Shown in pieces: positions 12,490-20,305 of a stretch of DNA of 27,532 nucleotides. Location of the stretch: positions 1 to 27,532 of IMG/VR virus record IMGVR_UViG_3300035703_000366. One strand, given 5' to 3'. The position numbers were made by a program, and so were the translations under genes. Source of the DNA: a virus. How positions within the stretch are numbered: position 1 is the stretch's first letter; every line of letters starts with the position of its first letter. The notes under the pieces are model-generated. The model was given only the letters and a program-made list of their open reading frames with translations. It had not been told where the DNA came from and ran no database searches.

Positions 12490-13071
12490 TTAGTAAGGTG
12501 GTCTGCCAGCATAGGCTCTATTAGGATTGATGCTCCATCTTTGAAGCGGTAATAGTACGGTTTTATCCCAATCGTTTATGTCAATTTCATTAAACGAACT
12601 TCTCATATACGAAAAAAGATACCTTTTTACACAATTTTCAAAACCAGCGAATTGAGCTGCTTGGGCTTTCAACAACCTGTAGGATATATTTAATTTTGAC
12701 GTACTGTCGTATTTGTCGTTGTTCAATAGTTGTTTTAAACTACTTAACAAACTTGCTCTGGCTAAAGGGGGCAAATAGTGTAGATTTAATCCTAAAAATC
12801 CGTCTCCATAAAATTCTATAGGAAACACTAGAGGATACATATCAAAATACGGTAAAATATTTTTGTGTTTAGCATCGTAAAAATATAGGTACATTTTACC
12901 AATTTCAGGTCTACTTGACTTCGAAAATATTTTTTCTGTTGCTTTTTTAGCGCCTTTGATAATATCCGATACTTTATCTTTAAACCACTTTAAAGCATCT
13001 TTAGCAGCTTCTGCAAGATAACTAGCAGAACTTTTTAATATTTGTATAAATTCGTCTTGTTGACCGATCAT
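12490..13071 (-). CDS. Conserved T4-like phage protein of unknown function, 193 aa
   Basis: The frame is open upstream to 13116, but the ATG at 13071 is preferred: it overlaps the gp4 stop (TAATG), has AGGA upstream, and avoids a 46-nt overlap. Residues 1-60 are helical and basic, with an amphipathic stretch DALKWFKDKVSDIIKGAKKA. The conserved-looking core is IGKMYLYFYDAKHKNILPYF, then DMYPLVFPIEFY, then DGFLGLNLHYLPPLARASLL. I remember this core from marine T4-like phages as an unnamed virion-associated protein, but I cannot tie it to a T4 gene. It could be a gp2-type DNA-end protein by proximity to gp4, or a baseplate part by proximity to the tube protein. Function left open. Confidence 0.78.
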   Translation of the reverse strand: MIGQQDEFIQILKSSASYLAEAAKDALKWFKDKVSDIIKGAKKATEKIFSKSSRPEIGKMYLYFYDAKHKNILPYFDMYPLVFPIEFYGDGFLGLNLHYLPPLARASLLSSLKQLLNNDKYDSTSKLNISYRLLKAQAAQFAGFENCVKRYLFSYMRSSFNEIDINDWDKTVLLPLQRWSINPNRAYAGRPPY

Positions 13072-13508
13072 TACTTGATTCCTAGTTCTTTTTCTGTAAA
13101 AATATGAAACGTCCAACCTCTATCAGAACAGTATTGTTTAGCAGCTTTCCATTTAGCATCATTTTTTCCCCAATTAGCAACTTCAGTTAGATATTTTTTA
13201 GAAGGTTTGTTTTTTGGTTTCGGTGGAATAGTTTGCGCCAAGGGTTTTACTTCAATTACAACAGTTTCTTTTTTACCTTCACTATTTATTTTGGTAACGA
13301 TAAAATCTGGAAAATATCTGTGTATTTTTCCATCTATCGGAGATCTGTATGGTATTATTAACTCTTCTGAACCCCAACTTACAACATCTTTTTTAGAATC
13401 TAAATACAACATAAGTTTTAGTTCCCATCCGGACCGATAAACTATGTTAGTCGGATCCCCTTTGTATTTTTGAGGATTTTTAGGTTTGAAGAAACCTTGT
13501 GTTGCCAT
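13071..13508 (-). CDS. 4: Head completion protein gp4
   Basis: The 145-residue protein has the gp4 (gp50/65) family pattern: NPQKYKGDPTNIVYRSGWEL (10-29), then VSWGSEELIIPYRSPIDGK, then HRYFPDFIV and VVIEVKPL. These residues form an endonuclease-like fold (Asp in FPDF, Glu and Lys in EVK), which in T4 is needed to finish filled heads before tails attach. The T4 protein is 150 residues. It is the first gene of the minus-strand operon and lies behind a minus-strand late promoter at 13552-13545. No Shine-Dalgarno sequence is obvious before the ATG. The early-looking nuclease motif is intact. Confidence 0.88.
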   Translation of the reverse strand: MATQGFFKPKNPQKYKGDPTNIVYRSGWELKLMLYLDSKKDVVSWGSEELIIPYRSPIDGKIHRYFPDFIVTKINSEGKKETVVIEVKPLAQTIPPKPKNKPSKKYLTEVANWGKNDAKWKAAKQYCSDRGWTFHIFTEKELGIK

Positions 13509-13522
13509 ATTGTTTTTTTCGC

Positions 13523-13530
13523 TATAAATA
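13523..13530 (+). promoter_or_regulatory. Late promoter TATAAATA for the plus-strand baseplate operon
   Basis: This is an exact T4 late element 41 nt before the gp48 start. The RNA start is expected near 13537, and an AAGGT ribosome-binding site precedes the ATG at 13571. It is probably the main promoter for the genes from gp48 onward, since no other clear promoter appears downstream. Confidence 0.75.
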
Positions 13531-13544
13531 ATATCTAATAACGA

Positions 13545-13552
13545 TATTTATT
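13545..13552 (-). promoter_or_regulatory. Late promoter AATAAATA for the minus-strand tail operon
   Basis: Read on the minus strand this is AATAAATA, one mismatch from TATAAATA, with the expected start near 13538 and the gp4 ATG at 13508. It faces the plus-strand late promoter, so the two start points nearly coincide. Confidence 0.65.
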
Positions 13553-13570
13553 AATCAATAAGGTACGTGC

Positions 13571-14317
13571 ATGCCTCTGTATCCAACTAACACAAGAGCA
13601 CCAAGTTTTCCTCCGGCTTTACCAAACCCGGATTCAAGAAATGATAGGCTAACATTTCCTTCCGATTTGATTGCGGACAAAAGAAACTTTTACACGAATA
13701 TACAGTTTGTTAAATATTCTCCATCTTATCAATTAAGTAAAACATATTATACTCCTAATGGCGGAATAAAACTTCCTATACCATTAAAACTGAACGACAC
13801 AATGTTATTACATTGGGGTACAGTTTCTTTTACGGATTCTTTAATTGGTGGTGCTATGAGTTTGGTTGAAGGAGCCGCAGGAAAAACAGCATCTTCTGCA
13901 TTAGGATTAACTGCGCAATTAGGCGGTATATTAAGCGGAAGTGCTTTAAATCCTTTGATGTTTTTGGCGTTTCAGAGACCTGAATACAGAGAATTTTCTT
14001 TAAGTTGGGTTTTAGCTCCTGTTAATGAAAAAGAATCTAAAACAGTAAAAGAAATAGTAAGAATTTGTAAAAGAGCAGCTTCGCCAACCTACGAAACAGT
14101 TTTCTTAATGGGCTATCCTAACGTAGCTTTGATAAGAATGTATCCAGATGATTTGTTCGGTAGTATATATTTTAAACCTTGTGTTATAACTTCTGTTCAA
14201 GTTACATACAATGGAACGCCAACTCCTTCATTTTTCAAAAATGGTGCGCCAACTGTTGTAGGTTTGACGCTTAACCTGAAGGAAATGCAGTTCTGGTTTA
14301 GGGAAGAAATAAAGTAA
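13571..14317 (+). CDS. 48: Baseplate tail-tube cap gp48
   Basis: The product is 248 residues (T4 gp48 is 364). The proline-rich N-terminus LYPTNTRAPSFPPALPNPDS is followed by NFYTNIQFVKYSPSYQ and NGGIKLPIPLKLND, the gp48 pattern in marine T4-like phages. A Gly/Ala-rich hydrophobic insertion lies at about 93-128. The C-terminal half has tube-fold strands: EYREFSLSWVLAPVNEKES, and near the end PTVVGLTLNLKEMQFW. Gp48 sits on top of the baseplate hub and, with gp54, starts tail-tube polymerisation. It is the first gene of the plus-strand late operon, and its stop overlaps the gp53 start (TAATG). Confidence 0.85.
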   Translation: MPLYPTNTRAPSFPPALPNPDSRNDRLTFPSDLIADKRNFYTNIQFVKYSPSYQLSKTYYTPNGGIKLPIPLKLNDTMLLHWGTVSFTDSLIGGAMSLVEGAAGKTASSALGLTAQLGGILSGSALNPLMFLAFQRPEYREFSLSWVLAPVNEKESKTVKEIVRICKRAASPTYETVFLMGYPNVALIRMYPDDLFGSIYFKPCVITSVQVTYNGTPTPSFFKNGAPTVVGLTLNLKEMQFWFREEIK

Positions 14318-15198
14318 TGTCGCAAGATAAGTATTTTGACAAATTTCCGTTAATTACATATTCTAACAATATTGTAGTTGATATAACGAAAAGAGTAACT
14401 TTACTAGATAGAGTTTCTAAAAATCCTTATATCTTTTATCCATTTGATTTATCTGGTTCAGAAAGAGCAGATCAATTTTCTAATCGTTATTACGATGATT
14501 CTTATAAAAGTTGGATTTTGTATTTGTCGAATAATATTACAGATCCTTATTACGAATGGTATTTGTCTAACGATGAATTAAACAATCTTATAGAAAAAAA
14601 ATACGGATCAATAGTTGATGCTCAACAAAAAATAAAATATTATAGAAACGATTGGGAAAATCAAGATCCTATTTCAGTTAGCGCCTATGATTCTTTATCA
14701 GAAAATAGAAAAAAGTATTGGAATCCTGAGTATCTAAATGGTAATAAAATTATAAATTATGTAAGAAAAGAAATTGATTGGTCAATCAATACTAATAAAA
14801 TAATTTCTTATGGTGTCAGCAATAACAACTATGTTAAAAATGAAATTTGTAATATACGACTACAAGGGAATGAAATAGGAAAAGGACAAGTAGTTTTTTC
14901 GACAAATAATTACTTGTATATTCAACATGTTTCAGGAACCTTTTACACCAACGAAGATGTATCTTTAAATCAAAATAGTTATATTTACGGAGTTGAAAGT
15001 AAAGCAAATAGTGTTGTTACTTCAATTTCGGCTCTAGCTAATAATTTACCTGAAGATGAAATTGTATATTGGAAACCTATAACTTATTACGAGTATGAAG
15101 TTGAAAAAAACGAGTTTAATAAATCTATAAGAGTTATGGATAAAAATAACGCATTTACAGCAGTCGATAACTTGAGAGTATTATTGGAGAATAATTAA
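14317..15198 (+). CDS. 53: Baseplate wedge protein gp53
   Basis: The gp53 core lies in the first 110 residues: a DRVSKNPYIFYPFDLSGSER region, YYDDSYKSWILYLSNNITDP at about 68-87, YYEWYLSNDELNNLIEKKYG at 88-107. This matches T4 gp53, where the motif reads as a short helical LysM-like arm that clamps wedge subunits. The C-terminal part (to 293 residues; T4 has 196) is an added beta-rich region and looks unique to this phage group. It overlaps its neighbours on both sides by 1 nt, and AGA/ATA codons are common. Function: links wedges to the hub during baseplate assembly. Confidence 0.85.
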   Translation: MSQDKYFDKFPLITYSNNIVVDITKRVTLLDRVSKNPYIFYPFDLSGSERADQFSNRYYDDSYKSWILYLSNNITDPYYEWYLSNDELNNLIEKKYGSIVDAQQKIKYYRNDWENQDPISVSAYDSLSENRKKYWNPEYLNGNKIINYVRKEIDWSINTNKIISYGVSNNNYVKNEICNIRLQGNEIGKGQVVFSTNNYLYIQHVSGTFYTNEDVSLNQNSYIYGVESKANSVVTSISALANNLPEDEIVYWKPITYYEYEVEKNEFNKSIRVMDKNNAFTAVDNLRVLLENN

Positions 15199-16430
15199 TG
15201 GCTATTGGTGATATAAGAATGATAGAATGTAAAGTGGGGGATATGGATTTAAACGATCCTTCCGTTGCTTCTTTTGATAGAATTGATATAGTTGAAAGTT
15301 TAAATACTTATGGACCTTCTTGTAATATAAAAGTTGTGGATGGTTCTAATGCTAGAAGTAGATTTAATATAAACGGATCTTATGATCAAAACGTTTCTAT
15401 AAAGTTTACAAACGACGATGGAAAAATAGTAGGTTTTAAGTTTAAACAATTTGAGGGCGCGGGCGTAAGCGATTATTCTCAAGAAAAAAAAGGTTCTGCT
15501 CATAATACACAATATGATATCAAATGCGTTTCTGCTGAATTATTAAACGCTCAGGGCAACTATGTAGAAAAAAGTTGGGAAGATAAACCAACTAATATTT
15601 GTAAGCAAATACTACAGGAAAATTATAAAACTAAGCTGCCAGTAACTACAGAAGAAGAATCGGAAAAAAAGGTAAGATGGATTTCTGGTAAATCTTTGCC
15701 TTTAGATGAACTTGAAAAACTTACTAACGAACAAGTTGCTAGTAAATCAAAATCTTCTACTTTTTGTATATTTCAAGAACAAAAAAACGGAAATTCTGAG
15801 TATAAAATTACAACTTTTGAAAAACGATTCAAACAATCTCCAGTTGCTACAATCAAATTATCAACTGTTTTAGATAGCGCATCAGAACAAGATAAGAAAA
15901 ATTCTTGTTTGTGGTTTAATGTTGGTAGTAATTTTTTGTCTCCGATAAGACATGCTACAGTTTCTTCGGAAGAGTCGTTTAATTTGGCTACTCATCAAAC
16001 AACTTCTGTTCCATCTAAAGAAAATAAATTTGATTTACCTGATAAAGAAATTTATTCCGAAAAAACTAAACACCATAAGGTTGTTCCACAAAGAACTGTG
16101 TATAGTAAACTAAATCAACCAGAACCTATTAGATCTGCCGAAGCTAAAGCTAATAGAGCAGAATTTTTAGCCACTCTCGGTCAAAACTATGCCGAATGCG
16201 AAGTTATTGGAAATCCAGACATAACGATGGGTTCTATGGTTAATTTTATGATTCCTGAAAGAGCTGATGGAGTTACTGGATTTGGTAAAGGAGAATCTCA
16301 ATTTTCTGGTAAATGTATGGTTGTAGGAATAAGACATGTTATAAGACCTATGGGTCAATCTCCTAGGTATACACAAGTATTAAAATTGGTAAAGGCTTCG
16401 TTTAAAGAATCTAGTGGAGGTACTGCTTAA
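15198..16430 (+). CDS. 27: Baseplate hub protein, gp27-type
   Basis: The 410-residue protein (T4 gp27 is 391) carries hub features. The N-terminal tube-like domain includes DMDLNDPSVASFDRIDIVES and TYGPSCNIKVVDGS. A KSWEDKPTNICKQILQENY insertion helix lies near 121-139. In the C-terminal domain, the stretch AEFLATLGQNYAECEVIGNP precedes DITMGSMVNFMIP and YTQVLKLVKASF. Related gpD/gp44/VgrG hubs have the same sequence of strands near the C-terminus. It would form the trimeric hub on which the spike sits. It overlaps the OB-fold spike gene (TAATG), as hub and spike are made together. Confidence 0.82.
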   Translation: MAIGDIRMIECKVGDMDLNDPSVASFDRIDIVESLNTYGPSCNIKVVDGSNARSRFNINGSYDQNVSIKFTNDDGKIVGFKFKQFEGAGVSDYSQEKKGSAHNTQYDIKCVSAELLNAQGNYVEKSWEDKPTNICKQILQENYKTKLPVTTEEESEKKVRWISGKSLPLDELEKLTNEQVASKSKSSTFCIFQEQKNGNSEYKITTFEKRFKQSPVATIKLSTVLDSASEQDKKNSCLWFNVGSNFLSPIRHATVSSEESFNLATHQTTSVPSKENKFDLPDKEIYSEKTKHHKVVPQRTVYSKLNQPEPIRSAEAKANRAEFLATLGQNYAECEVIGNPDITMGSMVNFMIPERADGVTGFGKGESQFSGKCMVVGIRHVIRPMGQSPRYTQVLKLVKASFKESSGGTA

Positions 16431-16822
16431 TGAAAAAATTATTTGTTGCGGAAGTTAGAGAAGGACCGCATAAAGATCCTAGTAATTCTGGATGTTGTAG
16501 AATTAGACCTTACATGTATGCCAATGATGAACAAAATATTAAAGATGAACACCTAAAATGGGCAACCCCTTTACATCCAATAACTTCTGCTGCAACTGCA
16601 GGAGTTGGAATTATACCTGCCGGAATGATTCCAGGCTCAAGAGTATTGTGCACTTATTTGGACGATGATGAAGCCGAACAATATCCGATTATATTGGGTT
16701 GTTTGGGTAGAGCAGAATTGCCTGACGAAGATGGTATTTCAAAAAAATCAGATCGCCAAACTGGTGGTAAAATAGACAAAGCAAAAGCTGGTCCAGATAA
16801 TCCAGTTCGAGTAAAGGTTTGA
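16430..16822 (+). CDS. 5: Central spike OB-fold protein, gp5 N-terminal domain as a separate protein
   Basis: The 130 residues correspond to the gp5/gpV OB-fold: FVAEVREGPHKDPSNSGCCR (5-24), then IRPYMY, KWATPLHPITSAATAGVGII, then GSRVLCTYLDDDEAEQYPII and LG. In T4 this domain joins the gp27 hub to the lysozyme and needle of gp5. Here the protein stops after a short Lys/Gly-rich tail, with no lysozyme domain and no beta-helix. The beta-helix appears two genes later, and cell-wall hydrolases are in the minus-strand 680-residue protein. It follows gp27 with a 1-nt overlap. Confidence 0.85.
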   Translation: MKKLFVAEVREGPHKDPSNSGCCRIRPYMYANDEQNIKDEHLKWATPLHPITSAATAGVGIIPAGMIPGSRVLCTYLDDDEAEQYPIILGCLGRAELPDEDGISKKSDRQTGGKIDKAKAGPDNPVRVKV

Positions 16823-16826
16823 AATA

Positions 16827-18119
16827 ATGGCTTTTATCAAAGAAAAAATAGATGAATTAGATGCTGGAATATCATTTAATTATTCTTTAACTAAAGAAGG
16901 CAGAATTGTCGATTATCCTCCATTTGCCAACATTCCTAAACCAAAAAAAGATGGCAAGCCAAATTATGAAGGTAATGCAGTTCCTAATGCACCAAATAGA
17001 GACAAGCCAACAACTGCGGACGCTAAAAAAGGATTAAAAGATTTACCTGCTGCTATGGCTGCAGTAGACCCTAAAGGTTTGTCATCTATAGCTCCGAAAA
17101 TGTATCAGATGTTAGGGCAAATTGCTGCCGCCGCTGGTGGTGCATCTGAATCTACTAGAAAACAAACTGTCGAGGATGCTTTGTCTGGTGCGTTAGCTAT
17201 ATTGTCTAACAAGTATACATTTGAATATCTGACTCTAGTTTTCAACAATGCGCTGCAAAATGACGGTGTCAAGCTCATAGACAAAGGTTATCAATCTGTT
17301 GTTAAAAACGCATTGGCAAACCTCTACAAAAATTATTTGACCTATGGTGAGGGAAATATTCCAGAAACAACTTATGAGACAGTAACAACGATTGGAGATG
17401 CACCATCACCAATAGTAACTGATGTTCCAGATTTATACGTTCAGCAATATTATACAAAAGAAAACGATCCGTATCCAGGATATATCGAATGGATTTCTCA
17501 AGATGGTTCTGATATTGTTTTCACAGAAAGAACAATAGGCGATCCATATTATACTTCTTCTAGCGAAGAGGTTTATTCTGATGCTGAAAAAGAGTTGGCC
17601 ATAGCTTTAGAGCCTTTTGTGATAGAAAATAATTTGACTGCCCCAGAATTAAATGATCTTTTGTTGAGTCAAGAATCCCAAATAGAAAATAATACTGCTG
17701 AAAAAACAGGTGGCAAAAACTCTTCAAAGCAATTAATGAGCGTATTGATGCAATTAGCAGGATATGCTGGAAAAATAGCTAACTTGCAACAATCTCTTCA
17801 ATTGCCTATTTCTGTGTTAAACCAAGGTGGTATTAAAAAATCTCATGAATCTTTCATGAAAAACATTGGTCAATTAAGACAAGCAAAAGATAAGGCAAGA
17901 GAAGCAGCAAAACCTTTATCTGCTGCAGCAGGTTTACTTTCTTCCGTAGGAGCTGTTTCCGGAGCTGTTGGTGCAGTATCAGGTGCAGTAGGAGCTGTTT
18001 CCGGAGCTGTTGGTGCTGTAAGCTCTATTTCTTCTGTTTCTAGTGCAGTTTCCGCTGCACAAACTGTTGTAAACTCAACAGAACATGTGAAATCTTTATA
18101 TAACACTATTACGAGTTAA
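16827..18119 (+). CDS. Unknown hub-associated structural protein with Gly-Ala-Val repeats, 430 aa
   Basis: The protein lies between the two halves of the split spike. It has a polar Pro/Lys-rich N-terminus (1-65), a helical region (about 70-170), a YPGYIEWISQDGSDIVFTER segment that looks beta-like, and more helices at about 255-370. From about 372 to 400 it has a repetitive hydrophobic run of the type GAVGAVSGAVGAVSG, encoded by two 33-nt DNA copies 42 nt apart. The repeat region could insert in the membrane or form a packed helix bundle, as in tape-measure or pore-forming tail proteins. I recognise no family. It is probably a virion component by context. AAAGG precedes the ATG at a usual distance. 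Confidence 0.75.
   Translation: MAFIKEKIDELDAGISFNYSLTKEGRIVDYPPFANIPKPKKDGKPNYEGNAVPNAPNRDKPTTADAKKGLKDLPAAMAAVDPKGLSSIAPKMYQMLGQIAAAAGGASESTRKQTVEDALSGALAILSNKYTFEYLTLVFNNALQNDGVKLIDKGYQSVVKNALANLYKNYLTYGEGNIPETTYETVTTIGDAPSPIVTDVPDLYVQQYYTKENDPYPGYIEWISQDGSDIVFTERTIGDPYYTSSSEEVYSDAEKELAIALEPFVIENNLTAPELNDLLLSQESQIENNTAEKTGGKNSSKQLMSVLMQLAGYAGKIANLQQSLQLPISVLNQGGIKKSHESFMKNIGQLRQAKDKAREAAKPLSAAAGLLSSVGAVSGAVGAVSGAVGAVSGAVGAVSSISSVSSAVSAAQTVVNSTEHVKSLYNTITS
17946..18020 (+). repeat. Tandem DNA repeat, 42-nt period
   Basis: The 33-nt units at 17946-17978 and 17988-18020 differ at one base. They sit within a continuous GAVSGAVGAVS-coding stretch. This period of 14 codons could expand or contract by slippage. 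Confidence 0.85.
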
Positions 18120-18122
18120 AAC

Positions 18123-18929
18123 ATGGTAAATACTAACAAAAAATTATGTGAGCACGGTTGGGATAATTATGAAATTATTACAGAACAGGGTTGGCTTACT
18201 GGCGAACAAGACATTCTCGGCGGCTGCTTTAAAAAAAATGCTAATCCTGATAAACCAGAAGATTATAGCACACAGAAGGTTTCTCCTACAGGCTCTTATG
18301 AAACTACGCAATACGATAAAAATAAAAAAGAAATCGTAACAAACTTAAATGTTGGAGAAATTCGAGGATATACAGCAGGTGGAACGTCTCAACAAGTAGA
18401 TGGACATAAAGACACTAGTGTAGATTCTACTTCTCGTGAAAATGTTACGGGCGACAAAGGTGTTTCGAGTAAATCAAGCTTTGAAGCCGCTACAAACAGT
18501 AAATATTCTTCAATATCAGGTTCTTATTATACATTTACAGTCGGACCAAGATCAGAATCTAAAACGTTTAATGGTACAGACGGAGACGTTGCAGAAGAAT
18601 TTTCCGGTCATCGTCATTCTGCATACGAAAAAGATAAGGTAGAAGCGGTCAAAGGCAATAAAGTTACCATGATTGAAGAAGGCGATTACGCCATTCATAC
18701 TAGTAAAGGTAATTTTGACTTACAAGTAAGTGAAGGCAAGCTTCACTTAATGACTTCTGCTGACGATTTAATCGCTAACAGTAATGTTAAAGTTTTATTG
18801 CAGGTTGGAAATCAGTCAAAAGTTACAGTTGAACCTTCTAAAGTTAGATTAGAAGTCGGTGGTGGCTCGTATATTGAGATCACTTCCGGAAGTATAAAAA
18901 TGGTTTCTCCTCGTATTGATTTGAACTAA
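18123..18929 (+). CDS. Spike needle protein, gp5 C-terminal beta-helix-like
   Basis: The first 40 residues have two Cys (LCEHGW and GGCFKKN), then a polar Thr/Ser/Asn-rich part. From about residue 165 to the end short beta-strands alternate with turns: NKVTMIEEGDYAIHTSKGNF, then DLQVSEGKLHLMT, and VRLEVGGGSYIEITSGSIKM near the end. The final block repeats in the way of gp5/VgrG needles (triple-stranded beta-helix) and ends in SPRIDLN. The GHRHSAYEK at about 160 resembles a metal-binding loop. The PAAR gene nearby would cap the needle tip. The length of 268 residues and the lack of a lysozyme domain are consistent with a split gp5. The start has only a weak ribosome-binding site. Confidence 0.75.
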   Translation: MVNTNKKLCEHGWDNYEIITEQGWLTGEQDILGGCFKKNANPDKPEDYSTQKVSPTGSYETTQYDKNKKEIVTNLNVGEIRGYTAGGTSQQVDGHKDTSVDSTSRENVTGDKGVSSKSSFEAATNSKYSSISGSYYTFTVGPRSESKTFNGTDGDVAEEFSGHRHSAYEKDKVEAVKGNKVTMIEEGDYAIHTSKGNFDLQVSEGKLHLMTSADDLIANSNVKVLLQVGNQSKVTVEPSKVRLEVGGGSYIEITSGSIKMVSPRIDLN

Positions 18930-18940
18930 TAGGAAAATAT

Positions 18941-19144
18941 ATGGCTCACGAATTTGTTATATTAAGAAATGGGATTTTAGAAACTTATAATAAATATGAA
19001 GAAATACCTGAAGAATTTGATAACCTTATCAAGTTTTTTCCCGATATACCTGATGGCCCTCATACACACGAGCAACATGAAGAAATTGATAGTTGGAATG
19101 AAAAACTAAAAGAATTGTTAAAGAAAGAAAAAAATTGTCAATAA
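18941..19144 (+). CDS. Small conserved protein near the spike, 67 aa
   Basis: The ATG is preceded by AGGA 7 nt upstream, and the product is acidic. FVILRNGILETYNKYEEIPE precedes EFDNLIKFFPDIPDG and a C-terminal helix HTHEQHEEIDSWNEKLKELL ending in Lys/Glu. I recall similar short proteins next to spike genes in marine T4-like phages but cannot name one. It could be a chaperone for the spike or a minor virion protein. It overlaps the next gene by 10 nt. Confidence 0.75.
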   Translation: MAHEFVILRNGILETYNKYEEIPEEFDNLIKFFPDIPDGPHTHEQHEEIDSWNEKLKELLKKEKNCQ

Positions 19145-19587
19145 TAGCTTCTCCAGCTTCTGCACTAACTAGCGTTGAAAGGTATCAAACATTTACCGAA
19201 ACTATTACTTTTTCTGCTGATGCTGGCGAAGTAATAACCAGTGCTAATTGCGTAAAGGGGTTTGTAGATAGCGAGGTTTTAGTTACTAACGGAGTTTCTA
19301 CTGTTGTAATAAGCGGCAAGCACACAACAGCGTTTGGGCAAGATGAAGTAAAATATGTAGAAAAAGGAAGTAGCGACAAACTACAGACTCCTAGCGTGGT
19401 TTACAAGTTTTCTGACGTTCCAGCAAACAAAGATTTATTCGAGGTCAATCAAGACCCTTCTGAAGGTATAACAAGAACTTACACAGTAAATGTCACTCAT
19501 AGCGCAGGGTCAAATACTTTCGTTTTTTCTCAATTTGTAGATAATGATGTATCAGCAGGATATAACTTTTTACAGGATTACTATTAA
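19135..19587 (+). CDS. Unknown beta-rich tail protein, 150 aa
   Basis: The gene starts at TTG 10 nt before the upstream stop. No stronger start is seen, and the Shine-Dalgarno region (AAGAAAGAAA) is weak. The product is rich in Thr/Val/Ser with alternating strands: YQTFTETITFSADAGEVITS, then EVLVTNGVSTVVISGKHTT, then TYTVNVTHSAGSNTFVFSQF. It looks like an Ig-like or beta-sandwich domain. Placed between the needle and the PAAR tip, it may be a spike-tip adaptor or a small baseplate decoration. Family not recognised. The stop overlaps the PAAR ATG (TAATG). Confidence 0.72.
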   Translation: MSIIASPASALTSVERYQTFTETITFSADAGEVITSANCVKGFVDSEVLVTNGVSTVVISGKHTTAFGQDEVKYVEKGSSDKLQTPSVVYKFSDVPANKDLFEVNQDPSEGITRTYTVNVTHSAGSNTFVFSQFVDNDVSAGYNFLQDYY

Positions 19588-19877
19588 TGCCAGCAGCAAC
19601 TAGAATAGGTGATGCAGATGTTTCGCATTGCTCAGGTATGGTAAGAGCGCAAGGCTCCCCTAATGTTTTCGTTAATACTAGAGCTTGGTCTAGACAAGGG
19701 GACAATAATACAGTTCATTTACGTCCTGGTTCTCCCTGTCCACCTCATGCTGCTCCTATCGCAGCTGGTTCTTCAACTGTATTTGTTAATGGAAAAGGTG
19801 CTGGTAGAATTGGTGATGCAATTGCTGGTTGTACTTCTGTTGCAGCTGGTTCATCAAACGTATTTGCAGGTGGTTAA
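19587..19877 (+). CDS. PAAR-repeat spike tip protein
   Basis: The 96-residue protein is a complete PAAR domain, the sharp metal-bound cone at the end of contractile-tail needles. It shows RIGDADVSHCSGMV (6-19), SPNVFVNTRAWSRQGDNNTV (24-43), PGSPCPPHAAPIAAGSSTVF (47-66), and VNGKGAGRIGDAIAGCTSV. The His and Cys positions (H14, C15, H54, C82) are those that bind the tip metal. It overlaps the needle-side gene and gp25 by 1 nt each, fitting a spike-tip plus wedge operon. No extra toxin domain is attached. Confidence 0.95.
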   Translation: MPAATRIGDADVSHCSGMVRAQGSPNVFVNTRAWSRQGDNNTVHLRPGSPCPPHAAPIAAGSSTVFVNGKGAGRIGDAIAGCTSVAAGSSNVFAGG

Positions 19878-20305
19878 TGGCTAGGTTAACAAGAGCTCAA
19901 ACGCTAATCGGAACTAATAGAAAAACAGAATATTTTTCTGATTTTGTAACAAGTTTCGCTAAAACTCCGGTAGGAGATCAACTTTCAAGAGTTGTTAACG
20001 AAAAATCAATTTTTCAATCTTTAAAAAATTTAATTTTAACTAATTTAGGCGAAAGACCGTTTCAACCCTTTATTGGTTCTGATGTTTACAGAATGTTATT
20101 TGAAAACAACTATCCAGAAGATTTAAGCGATATAGAATTTTATATACAAAATACGATAGAAAATAACGAAAAAAGAGTAAATTTAATAGGAGTTGAGGTT
20201 ACTAGCGGCGAAAACGAGCATGAAATTAAAGTATTGATCGTTTTTAATACAATAAATAATCCAGAAGAAACAACGTTCGAATACGTTCTAAAAAGAGTTC
20301 GCTAA
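19877..20305 (+). CDS. 25: Baseplate wedge protein gp25
   Basis: The frame is open from 19829, but the ATG at 19877 is chosen because it overlaps the PAAR stop (TAATG) and yields the standard length (142; T4 132). The gp25/lysozyme-like wedge fold is visible in YFSDFVTSFAKTPVGDQLSR and the near-invariant NLILTNLGERPFQPFIGSDV at about 50-69, then YRMLFEN. It ends in EYVLKRVR. In contractile systems gp25 (TssE/gpW) connects wedges to the sheath and helps start contraction. It is followed directly by gp6. Confidence 0.95.
   Translation: MARLTRAQTLIGTNRKTEYFSDFVTSFAKTPVGDQLSRVVNEKSIFQSLKNLILTNLGERPFQPFIGSDVYRMLFENNYPEDLSDIEFYIQNTIENNEKRVNLIGVEVTSGENEHEIKVLIVFNTINNPEETTFEYVLKRVR

Noticed and set aside
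13072-13116. Upstream start for the 193-residue protein
   Set aside because: It would overlap gp4 by 46 nt; the TAATG start at 13071 with AGGA upstream fits better.
17870-18106. Minus-strand ORF rich in TAPETAPTAP repeats
   Set aside because: It is the reverse-strand reading of the Gly-Ala-Val DNA repeat in the 430-residue gene.
19829-19876. Extended N-terminus of gp25 (MYFCCSWFIKRICRW)
   Set aside because: It is an out-of-frame reading of the PAAR end; the TAATG start at 19877 gives the family-standard protein.
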